DNA from: Chondrilla cf. caribensis
Lineage: Eukaryota; Porifera; Demospongiae; Chondrillida; Chondrillidae
Reading direction: 5' to 3'
DNA length: 64,000 bases
NCBI GenBank assembly: GCA_964020155.1
Contig: OZ026549.1
Coordinates: forward strand, 3,399,133 to 3,463,132
The position numbers and the translations under genes are program-made. The first letter of the stretch is position 1; each line of letters opens with the position of its first letter. The notes below the pieces were generated by a model, which was given only the letters and a program-made list of their open reading frames with translations, made no database searches and had not been told where the DNA came from. Shown one piece after another: positions 1 through 10,700 of the stretch.

Positions 1-304
1 CCAATGTTGGAGACACTGAGACATGCACTGGATCTGCACTGGAGTGCAATCCAAACGTCATATATGCCATAATAGCACCTTTGGCTGCAGTCACCACTTT
101 AGCTATTGTTGGAGCTCTCATCTTTGTACTGGTGAAGGCTACAGCTAAGCCAAAAGCACCGTGAGTTTCTTGTGGTTACCACCGATAGATCAACTAATAC
201 TATGTGCTAATGTAAAATATTACATTTTATACATTTAACTTATGTACAGGGTTAATTCTGGTATTGATGCATCCACAGGTGAGGACCCCAAGCCTGCATA
301 TTGA
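1..304 (+). CDS. 3' end of a CCP-receptor paralogue (transmembrane exon and tail exon)
   Basis: Only the last two coding exons are inside the window (1-160 and 250-304, stop TGA at 302-304). The first is nearly identical to the last exon of the large CCP gene at 7730-17934: a short extracellular stretch with two cysteines (TCTGSALEC), then a hydrophobic helix (IIAPLAAVTTLAIVGALIFVLV) followed by KATAKP. Unlike the two other copies, codon AAA replaces the stop TAA, so the reading frame runs on through a GT donor at 161 into a tail exon ending DASTGEDPKPAY. It is probably the end of a complete upstream paralogue, but the ectodomain lies outside the window. What the receptor binds is unknown. 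Confidence 0.7.
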
Positions 305-659
305 TAGCACGTTTACTAATATTTATGTGTGTGTATAGTGTATTGAAAGTGTATTCTTATCATTACTCCAGTGATTGCTAATTGAAAGAAACTTACATAA
401 GAATATTGTATAACATTACAGTAGTACATAATAATAACTATTATATACGTAGTTATCATAGTTCTAAAGCAGTACAATATACTAATTATAATTAATGATG
501 GATTTGTGATATACAGTAATACTATCGCATGATGATTTTATATATACTACTGTTTAATAAATACTGGCAGAGAAATAATTCACAATAAATGTACAAGACA
601 TGAGAATTTCTAGGCTTAGTTGATCCTTCGCTAAAGTGATCATGTTCATCAAATATCGT
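305..659. other. AT-rich spacer
   Basis: I see no coding signal here. Part of it (near 340-600) resembles the sequence after the second receptor 3' end at 3780-4380, including the phrase 'taataaatactgg' before a run of short AT-rich words, so the duplication extends into non-coding flank. Confidence 0.6.
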
Positions 660-2561
660 TGCACTCAAACTCTGCTTTGGGGGGATTCAAAGAAGGCAGC
701 ACAGCCCACAGAGGCTGTAGACAATGTATGGCTACACCAGAGGACTTCTCAAGTAAAGTAAGTGTTATAGTACACAAACATACCACCAAAAGTGCATTCT
801 ATTTCAATAAAAAATGCAGTTCTCGGAGAGGGAACTAGACCTGCGAACATTGGACAAGCATGAACACTATTGCACTTTGATAGAGAACAACAACCCAGAC
901 TGTTCAAAAGAGTATGGTGTCAACTTCAGATCCTGCCTAATGCAGTTCAGGTATGTACGGTACACGAAGTAAAACAGTAAATGTTCTACACTGTAGCTAC
1001 GCCTGTATTTTCGTCTGTACATAACCCGTACGTATTGAAGTAAATGCCCGTACTTATTCCTGTATGTACTTGCTCCCGTACGTATGTACACCTGTACTAT
1101 TTCGTAGGTAGATTCCTTGCAGATCGTTTAATGCCTTAAGTGCTAACTCCAAGGAATTTTCTGTAGTTTTCATAGACCTTGTTTAGTGTATTTGAATACT
1201 TTTCCACAAGTTTGAGCTACGGTACTTTTCCTAGAAAACCATCCAGTCTGTAGTCGGTCGGTCAGTCGGTCAGTCAGCAGTCGGTCAACGGTCGGTCGGT
1301 CGGTCGGTCAGTTGGTCACCGTTAATGAAGACTCATGGTTACATTCTTCTAACACTTCTTCAACATTGAATTCCACATGTATGTACGATACGTACTATAC
1401 TACACAGGTAGTTCGACCTGTACCTTTTCATTTCTACGTACGTACTAGCATCTGTAGGTTATCCGTACTTACAAACGTAGAACACCTGTAGTGCGTTTAC
1501 TTTTTTACTTCGTGTACCATGTGCACGTGGCTGAATTCTGTGTATAATAGCACTGTGGTGACTGGTGCTGTAGTACAGTGTGGGTGACTGGTTCTGAAAA
1601 TGTAAACAAAATCTTGTACAGGTACACAGACATTTGCAGTGGTATGTTGGTGCCTGATGTGATGCACGACATTTTGGAGGGAGTGCTGCAGTATGAGTGC
1701 AAGCATGTGTTGGTACAACTCATTACAGAGAAGCTAATCACCCTAGACGTCCTGAACAGTCGTATCCTGAGATCAGCATAACCCCGAAGATGCATTACCT
1801 TGTGCACATGCCAAGGATTGCCATGAAGTTTGGACCTCTATCCAAGCTGTAGACCATGAGATATGAGGCCAAGCACAAGTATTTCAAGTCCTTGGTATCT
1901 TCGGTGAAGAATTTCATCAACCTACCCTACACCCTTGCAAGTCGCCACCAGCAGCTGGAGGCCACTCAAACAGGATGGACTGATGACAACATCGAAGTTG
2001 GACCAGGTAATCAAACACCCAAAACCAAGATACGTACGTACTTTGGTTCATAGAGTACACTCCGTTATTAATTTAAATGTTTTCCTTGTTACTGCAGCAT
2101 CAAGCACCACCACAGAGATTCCTCAGGGCATCAAGGACCACTTTTGTAAGTCACAATTCAAAATGCAAGCATATACGTACGTATTATTAAAAATTTAGGA
2201 GATTTATTCTAAATCTTTGTCAAATAGGTGCAGATGGGTGGACTACAATGGAGTGAGGTATAAAGAGCAAGAGGGGCTGATTGTGCTGCCTGAGGATTGC
2301 TGGCAAGTACCTGATGAGCCTACATTCGGCCGCATACAAGCAGTGGCAATTCTACATGGCCAAGTGAAACTCACTGTACAAGTTGCAACAATCCATGAAC
2401 ACTTACACCACCATCATGCATACTCCCTCAACTATACCGACAAACTGCTCACAATAGATGTTGCCAACCTTACTCACCCACACCCATTTCACATTTACAG
2501 GCTACCTTGCACACGCAACACACACATAGTCATCCCTAAGTACCACATTTCCATTCTGTAA
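660..2561 (+). pseudogene. Degenerate transposase-like gene (Tnp2/CACTA-like family suspected)
   Basis: Several reading-frame pieces on one strand match, in order, a domesticated-looking transposase protein common in cnidarian, sponge and fish genomes. They are GGFKEGSTAHRGCRQCMATP (about 688-760), a piece with DLRTLDKHEHYCTLI and SKEYGVNFRS (about 825-951), one with PDVMHDILEGVLQYE (1578-1781), RYEAKHKYFKSLV to LASRHQ (1856-1953), and a C-terminal piece with WVDYNGVRYKEQEGLIVLP (2217-2561). The pieces sit in different frames separated by stops, and some gaps could be introns. No intact gene is visible. Recognition of the family rests on memory of motif order; the exact superfamily is not certain. 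It lies inside the CCP cluster between two receptor 3' ends. Confidence 0.55.
1250..1315. repeat. GGTC/AGTC tetranucleotide microsatellite
   Basis: Imperfect run of 'ggtcggtcagtc' units inside the degenerate transposase region. Confidence 0.85.
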
Positions 2562-3373
2562 TCATAGAATCTAATACATGTGTATGTTAAATATAACACT
2601 AACAATGCTGCAGCTACACTACACAAACCTTGCACACAGCAGAACAATTGTACAGAGAATACAATACCAAAACATGCTCAAAATCTCTTATATACGTATG
2701 TTCACCATGCAGTCGGAGTGGGTGCGGTCGATGCTTCATCATTCAACATGGCCGTGTGTCCATGCATATAATATACCAATTGATCCAAGGCGCCTAAACT
2801 TCATTACAGGATTCTAGGAATAGGGAGTCCGTCGCCTTAAAACATGGCTCACTCAAAATTAAACTACAGACAGAGAGTGATTCAAACGACTCTTTAGAAC
2901 TCACAGTGTTAGTAGCTTCTTTGTGGCTGCCACCGCAAAAAAAAACAGACACGCAAAGGCTTGGTTTGCTTTCTTCAGACCACATTAGCCAAAAATCTCT
3001 ATCTGCATGCCAATAAAACACCCATCTAATGCGATTACGGTAGAAGCAATCTACACATGCACCAGTAGCCACGGTAAATCTCAACATGATCTTCGTTGTG
3101 GCAGAAAAAGTTCATTACTCTGAGCTAAAACACCGCTACAATGAGTTAATAGCGTACTAACCTCACAGAAGTTTGACACAGAAAAGTACATGCCTTTGTC
3201 CAGCCTCTGAACGACCCCTCTGAACCATAGAACGTAGACTCTCAATATCAGCACGAGGCCACTACAGTATTGTGCTGACAGAGAACGGGGTGTTGTGGAT
3301 ACATCCTGAGCTGATATCACAACGGGTGTTAAATGTGGTAAGGGGTGTTACTTCAACACCCCATTTTTTACAG
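2562..3373. other. Unrecognised spacer with one minus-strand open frame
   Basis: A 97-codon minus-strand frame (2794-3087) has no recognisable motif, and I do not call it a gene. The 3' part (3250-3373) is the intron-like sequence before the second receptor 3' end and ends in a polypyrimidine tract plus CAG at 3371-3373. Confidence 0.5.
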
Positions 3374-3733
3374 TGTTCAGTTGGAATGACAGGCCTCTCA
3401 GATGCAGTGTCGGCCAATGTTGGAGACACTGAGACATGCACTGGATCTGCACTGGAGTGCAATCAAACTGTCATATATGTCATAATAGCACCTTTGGCTG
3501 CATTCACTACTTTAGCTATTGTTGGAGCTCTCATCTTTGTACTGGTGAAGGCTACAGCTAAGCCATAAGCACTGTGAGCTACTTGTGGTTACCTGTAATT
3601 GATCAACTTTAATGTTAACTAACAATACTGCGTACTAATGTAAAATACTCCAATCTCATACATATCATTTATGTACAGGGTCAATTCCGGTATGGATACA
3701 TCCACAGGTGAGGACTCCAAGCTTGGATATTGA
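3374..3733 (+). pseudogene. Orphan copy of the CCP-receptor transmembrane and tail exons
   Basis: Exon 3374-3568 repeats the last exon of the large CCP gene (GMTGLSDAVSANVGDTETC, then the IIAPLAAFTTLAIVGALIF helix and KATAKP with TAA). A tail exon (3679-3733, STGEDSKLGY then TGA) is still recognisable behind the in-frame stop. No CCP exon precedes it on the plus strand and no start codon belongs to it, so it is a relic of a duplicated gene. It shares the TAA with the complete gene but keeps the tail exon of the first copy, which makes it intermediate between the two. Confidence 0.7.
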
Positions 3734-4531
3734 TAGCAATTTTTCTGACATTAATTTCACATGTGTACACTATAGTGAAATTGTATTCTTATCATTACTC
3801 CAGTGATTGCTAACTGAAAGAAACAGTTTAGATTATACACAAACTTACCTAAGAATATTGTATAATATTACAGCATACATAATAATAATGTAGATGTCAT
3901 AATCCTGGTACAATACAATATAATACTTATAATTTAATGATGGATGTTTACATACATGTTTACATACGTACTAATTATGTAGATTTCGTAGTTCTGAAGC
4001 AGTACATTATCATAATTCAATATTGGATGTTTGATATAATACTATCACATGATGATGTCATATATACTGTACATCGAAGGTATCACATTTAATTTTGAGG
4101 TGAATAAGTTATGCCATGGATGTAAAGTTGGCTACACACACACTATATTCCTGGTACAAGGTTGTGAGAATCAATTATCACACTTGCTCACAATGAAAAC
4201 AAGCGATAAACAAATTACCACCAAACTTCTAAATGGAGCATAAATTGCACCTCAGTCTTTGTCTTTAGTGAATACTAAGCACTTTGTAACTAGGCCTGCT
4301 GCAGCATGCCCAGGAAAGATAACATAACTACTGTGTAATAAATACTGGTAGAGAGATATTTCACGATAAATGTAACTGACATATGAATTCAACATCAACT
4401 CATACAAATAATACACATACCTTGGGATATGTACTTACTTACTGGAACAAGTTGGAGCAGTTCCATTACAGTTTTTTTGCAACTGAATCAATAACTGAGA
4501 TGATGTCTATATAGTAACACTTGTATATTAG
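3734..4531. other. Duplicated 3' flank, no gene
   Basis: Low-complexity AT-rich sequence partly collinear with 305-650. No coding exon recognised. Confidence 0.5.
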
Positions 4532-4613
4532 GTAGCCACTGATTGGTACACTGTTCCATCCGAGTATTCAATGTAGCCATCCTCGATGGTATCAAGTACA
4601 TTGCAGTTCGCAA
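4532..4613 (-). pseudogene. Half CCP exon (type B), inverted
   Basis: Read on the minus strand, CAG at 4616-4614 is followed by a frame with NVLDTIEDGYIEYSDGTVYQ, the first half of a type-B CCP exon of the large gene. It stops abruptly after SVAT with no donor, so the second half with its three remaining cysteines is missing. Confidence 0.75.
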
Positions 4614-5044
4614 CTGCATATGTGAAGATAATAATATCAACTACGGTGTAATGTCCCAATGTATCCAAAACTGTTGTTGATCAAACAGAACATGATTCAT
4701 ACAAGTCCACATGCACCCTTTAAAGAGATCAACCTAGAACGTACCTTCTTAGCATAATGGGTGTAGGTCCAGTTTGATAATTACCACCGGACCTGAACCT
4801 CTGACCTCTGGTCATACGTATGTCCTAACCCTCCCACTCCAGTAAAGCAAATTCACCAAGAGGTATAGCCCATAAATTACCCCAAATCTTGTCATTTTAG
4901 GATTTTCAGAGGCCCTATTACAGAAAATGTCTATGTCATTGAAGAGTCAATACAAGCACCATCTACTGTTATGTGAAAATGTGCAGCAGATATCAATATG
5001 TACCACCTACTATGGACTTTTTTCAAGGCAACAAGGCTTTTCTA

Positions 5045-5150
5045 TCCTTCCTTCCTTTCATTTTTCACTTCCGAAGACAACCTATTTGCAGTGGACAAAC
5101 TAGCTTATCCTAATGTGTCCATCATTAGAAATACTGTGTACTGTGTACCT
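5045..5150 (-). mobile_element. Degenerate pogo-like MITE fragment
   Basis: Read in reverse, 5075-5130 resembles the left part of the intact MITE at 44806-45003 (ggacacattagga... followed by tttgtccactg... and ggttgtc). Ends are not clear. Confidence 0.4.
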
Positions 5151-5196
5151 ATTACTCAGTATTGGAAGCCCAGATACCATTGAAAGTTGAATCACT

Positions 5197-5367
5197 CTAA
5201 CTCCAAATTGCAATTGCATCCTCTTGACATGTTCTTGTGATATTTCCATTGAGAACGTATCCTGTGTTACATGTATAGACTGCTGTACACTTGTAGTTTG
5301 TTCCATCTGATGTGTCCACAGTACTAGTTCCATTAATGATTTCAGTCAAAGGCCCACAGTTAATAAC
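5197..5367 (-). pseudogene. CCP exon (type C), inverted and decayed
   Basis: The minus strand encodes NCGPLTEIINGT, TSDGTNYKCTAVYTCNTGYV and NGNITRTCQEDA, matching the type-C exons at 11265, 12345 and 13467. The acceptor AG seen in the live exons is lost (ATATGG before the exon), a few bases are inserted near the start, and the 3' end shifts frame into a stop where the live exons have the Trp and last Cys. With 4532-4613 it shows that part of a CCP gene was copied in reverse orientation. Confidence 0.75.
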
Positions 5368-5389
5368 CATATGAAGTATAATGCATGAC

Positions 5390-6759
5390 AATTCTGATCA
5401 AATTATAACAAAAGGAAATGTATGTTACATTAACTCAGCAGGATAGGATAAGTGAACAATGCCCGTCACATCCTTTTTCATCATCATCATCTCATTGAGA
5501 ATGTATATATCCTGTGCCACATAATATCATACAGACTACTGTACATGGAAAGTGTACATGCACAGCTCCCTTGGAGATATCAGTCAAACTATATACATTA
5601 TACACACTATATGCATTCTGTTATAATTCTGTTATAATTTTAGGAGATTTCAATTAAGAAATTTAAATAGATTATGGTCAATGTTAATGGTAAGGAACTT
5701 GGTACATTTATTACAGAGATACAATTTTTTCACTCTTATTACCAAACTGCATGATAAGTAAAAGCATGTGAGTATTGGACAGTAGACGTATGTGTGAGGG
5801 AATGACTCATTATATTAACAGAATACGTATACTGTAATATAATATGACACACTATAATAATATTATGCATGTTATATCATTCAGTCATTAACAATTTATA
5901 GATAGCTCAGTATGCGAGGATAGTGTCTCTGGAGTACTATTATAATCAGCTTCTATTCACAGTATGAGATGATTGAATGGGAGCTATGGATTGGTGTGCA
6001 TGGACTGATGCCATGTTGTTGACAGCAATTATAATGGAATGTGATATTTTTCAACTACAGCCTGTAGCTATTTAATACTTAATCAATTAAGATGTGACCT
6101 GGGCAGGAAACAGAAAGTTGGTCATGAGAAGAATTGCTGATGCATAGTGAGAGGGTGTGTTATCACGAAACATTTTCTAAATTGATGAGGTGTTTAATAG
6201 CTCTATAATAGTATAACATAACACATTTTACATTCCAATTCGATTACAAGTCACACTACCACATCAATCAGGCCATTCATCCTAGCTTATTTCAAAAAAT
6301 AATAATATTTGCTTATGATGTACAACATGGTACAGTCATACATGTACAGTTTGCAAACTAAGTAAAGTTTTACAGTAGCCTTCAGGTCACTAGAGCTAGT
6401 AATGCACCTTGTAGATCTCCAACATATTATGTCTCTAATACCCACATTAACATGAACACAATAGTATATATTTCGTAATACATTAATTTTGCATAATATT
6501 ATTATGCAATTGTATGGTACGTACATGCATATGTACACCTCTGTAATGCAACATTCTTATCAATGTAATTGATTTGTATGGCACGCATGTGGAATTAATG
6601 GTCATGATTATGTGTGATCACTAATATCTCATTAAACATGCATTGTGGTGTGCAATATAAACATAATTACGTATATCATGAAACAAGTCAAATACATAAT
6701 ATTATCATGTTATTGGAATGTATGTCCATGGGCATTCCATATCACTCTTACAATTAAAA
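5390..6759. other. AT-rich spacer, no gene seen
   Basis: Short random open frames only. No CCP motif, transposon end or RNA gene recognised on either strand. Confidence 0.5.
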
Positions 6760-7045
6760 CAAGTAATTCAAGTTTAAAAACTCGTGGGGCTGCACACACA
6801 CTCGAATTACTTGAGCATCTTTCATAGGTTCGAAAGAACCTTCGCTGAAGTTTTTACATTTGGCAAGCTTCAATGCACAAATCCCGGGCTATTTTCCTAA
6901 TTCTCAGCGTTAGAATCGGCCATCTTTCTTCACACAATTTAAATTATAATATAAATTCATTGGTGCAGTTACGCATAGGAGCACATACGTATTATATATA
7001 TTGGACATGAGCATACATACCGGAAGTCGAAAGGAAAATAATAAA
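6760..7045 (+). repeat. Interspersed repeat, copy 1 of 3
   Basis: About 290 bp shared with 9463-9750 and 41931-42220. Common marks are an opening 'caagtaattc' with its inverted copy 'gaattacttg' about 40 bp later, a small hairpin GGTTC-GAAA-GAACC, 'cttcaatgcacaaat', a TATA-rich stretch, and the closing 'cataccggaagtcgaaa'. It has no coding capacity. It could be a SINE or MITE family. Confidence 0.75.
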
Positions 7046-7484
7046 AATTGGGCACCATTGTATGTGATTATCTTTTCATGATGTGTGCCCTTAGCAATTA
7101 GATGTGGATAGTATCTATAATAGATACTTCCATAAGTTGGGATATAGTTCAAAAGAACAGATATTTTATGAACACTACTGTCAAACATAGCATTTCCATG
7201 TACTCTTTCCCATTCACCCATTCTAGTTCCTTTTAGATTTATAGATGTGAATATTATTATCAAGAACATTTATTTCAGAACACTTGTGTCACTTATGGCA
7301 TTTCAGGATATGTGTTGTTGGAGAGTAGTTGGATAAATCAGATCTTAGTAAATTGAACACATGCTCTTGGAATTTAAAGTACATCAATTATCAACATTTC
7401 ATGATAGCATATAATAATATTACAATCAGTATACCACAGAAAAGACATCATTTCAAAAATGGTTCATAATATTACGTATACCCA

Positions 7485-7580
7485 TGTACCATACGTATGT
7501 CACTTCCACATTCATCCAATATACGTACTTCACTTCATAGGACTAGTTTAACTGTTGCCAATGGATACACACTATCAACT
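7485..7580 (+). pseudogene. Small duplicate of the start of the vWA exon
   Basis: This sequence ('gtcacttccacattcatccaat' region, then 'ggactagtttaactgttgccaatgga') repeats the intron end and first codons of the vWA exon at 7830-7890, but with no usable acceptor and no continuation of the domain. Confidence 0.5.
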
Positions 7581-7729
7581 ATTGGAATTCATTATGCAGT
7601 GATGTAATTATAATAATTTGTCACCACAATTATGACACATAATTAATCAAGATTCCTTGACAGGGTATATTAATGTACACCATACCATAGGGAAGACAGT
7701 TCCGCATCTAGTTGCATTGGTGTAGCCAA

Positions 7730-10700
7730 ATGAAGGTGGCCTCGTGGATTTTGCTGATCACTACTTTCACAGCCAACAAGATATTTGTCACTGGTTAGAA
7801 CTACACAGTATATTCCACTAGGTCATGTATCACTTCCAACTTCACCCACTATTTCTTTATGCAGGATTAGCTCCAAGTTCAACCGTTGCCAATGGAGACA
7901 CCCCAGTGGATGTTATCTTTGTTTTTGACCAAACCAACTCAATCAGTAATACAGACCTTGACAATCTAAAAGAATTAGTTAATGATTTTGCTGATAAAGT
8001 TCCTTTTGGTGGAGACAACTACAGAATTGGAGTTCTGTCTTGGAATGCCGATGTAGTAGTTAACATCAGACTTCTAGACCACATATCAACAGGAGACTTA
8101 GCTAATTTCCAAGGGGCTGTGGATGGTATTGCTAGAAGTGTTTCTTTTTCAACAGATATTGCTCCAGCAATGATGACAATGAGGGAGCATTTTCGAGAAG
8201 GATTTGGAGCAAGGAGCTATGCTTTACATGTAGGCATTTTAATGGCAGATAATGGACTTTCCAGTACCTTTGTTAATGAGATAACTCTTGCCCTTGATGA
8301 AAATATAATCCTCATTGGAATAGCATTGCGTACTCCTGGAGATGTACCAGTATCATTACAGACCTTTGTTAACACTCTTACCAATGGAATTCCAGGTAGG
8401 GCAATTATCTCACCTCCCGATAGCCTGGCTTCAGATGGAGTGAGTGACAACATTACAGCAGAGATACAGTCTTGTAGTGAGTTATTTAACACAGCAAACT
8501 GATATTCTGGAATTGTGTCCACGTATTTCATAGCTAAATCCAGCCTATGCATGCACACCACTACATTTATTATTACAACAGTTTCTGAATTGAATTTTCG
8601 ATATACGTATATTACTAATTCTGAGTTCATGTTATGAATATTAATGAAACATAATCTTAACTTGCTTGCATGCTTAGTATCTGTGACCATTGACTGTGGA
8701 CCAGTACCTGATATACAAGATGGAAGAGTAGACTTCAGTGGAGGGACCACACTGGGTTCAACGATAACCTACTCTTGCAACACCGGGTATACACTGACTG
8801 GAGATGCAACCAGGACTTGTCAAGCAAACAGGACATATGATGGCAGTGAACCAACTTGTGAAGGTGAGATATCATTGGTTATACATTGATGCAATAAATG
8901 TACCAGATGGGAAAAAACCCTATCAATTGTAAGGTATTGCACGACATAAATCGCTTGAGACGATGTGCTGAGTTGAAATGAGTTTTGAGTGCACTGTTAG
9001 CTGGGGACACATCAGATGGAACAAACCACAAGTTTACAGTAGTCTCTACATGTGACATGAAATATGTTCTCAATGGAATGGTAACAAGAACATTGCATCA
9101 GTTATATACACGAAATAATATTCACAAAATTAATTTCATTTCGTGATAAATTTGAACTTATGTAAAAAATGTTTCAATTCATACAGTTGCTAACTGCGGT
9201 AATCTACCAATAATTTCCAATGGAACTGTGGACACATCGGGTGGAACAAACTACAAGTGTACAGCAGTCTATACATGTGACACAGGACATGTTCTCAACG
9301 GAAATATCACAAGAACATGTCAAGAGGATGAAATGTGGAGTGGGAGTGAACCAACTTGTGATGGTATGTGCATTGTAAAGGCTTCGCACAATAGGTAACA
9401 GGTTCCTGTGTAGACCGTTCTTCATAAACATCTCCCCATATAAATTGAATTATTGGTGGAAACAAGTAATTCGAGTTCAAAAACTCGTGGGGCTACCACC
9501 TCCTGCACTCGAATCATGCACCGGGTGTCTTTCTTCGGTTCAGAAGACCTTCGCTAAAGTTAATATGTTCGGCAGAGCTTCAGCGCACAAATTCTAGCCC
9601 AATTTCAAATTGGTGGCATTCAAAATCAGCCATCTTTCTTCCCGCAAATATTTTAATATAAAATCATTGCTGCGGTTACACGGAGCACATATTATATATA
9701 TATATACATCGAACAAGCATTACATACCAGAAGTCAAAATGAAAATAATATAGGGGCTGTCACAAGCAACCCCTAAAAAAGTACAACACCATAATAGTAT
9801 AATATACGTATATAACATTATAATAGTATGTGTAATGGCGAAACTTGACTGCAACACATGCAGGCTCAAGCTATTGCATTACTATGAAGAAGTACTATTC
9901 ATCACTTTCAAAGAGATTATAGAGGGGTGAATTAGAAGAACCCTAGTAACAATTTTACAGTATGACTCTGCCATAAGCACAGCTACATAATATTATTACA
10001 TTATACAATGATGATACATAGTCATTAAAATGCTTCCACCCACCAATATTTCCAAGGCTCGGAAAACAGGATATGACTCCTTAAAATTAATGTTAAACCT
10101 GTACTGGTACATAAGCTTTCGTGGTTAAATTTCAAATCACGAATATTAAAATCAAGCAAAATTATAATGTTCAATTGAATACTACTGCCTTCACAAGATA
10201 CGTATTATGAACAGTTACGTATATGCAAATGTTGTCACTTCATTTTCTAATCAAAGATCGATTCTTAACGTTGCATATGTGGACATACCAGGTGAAGATT
10301 AAAATACTAAACACCTGACAAAAGTAACAAAAAGCAAAATGCTTGCAATAGAACACTATTTGGTGGACATTGAGAGATTAAAATGCAAAAATACGTAGAT
10401 GCTTAAATAGATGGATCATCAAGAAAACAGAATAAAACTATCAACCATAGCATTGCTATAGCCACTCAACTATCTACTCTACAGAATATAAGAATGTTAC
10501 AATGTTTCATGCATTATACAGATGTAGACTGTGGACCACTGACAGATCCTGACAATGGACAGGTTTCTGCTGCTACTACAACCTACACTAGCACTGCTGA
10601 CTACACCTGTGACACTGGATATAATCTAGTTGGAGTGGATCAGAGAAATTGTACTGCAGCTGGAACATGGAGTGATGGAGAACCAACTTGTCAAAGTGAG

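Noticed and set aside
6760..7045. tRNA gene suggested by GGTTCGAAA
   Set aside because: No A box at a proper distance and no cloverleaf. It is kept only as a possible Pol III-like hint in a repeat family.
8217..8750. 177-codon minus-strand frame over the vWA exon
   Set aside because: Shadow of the vWA domain on the plus strand, which has recognisable protein motifs and splice sites.
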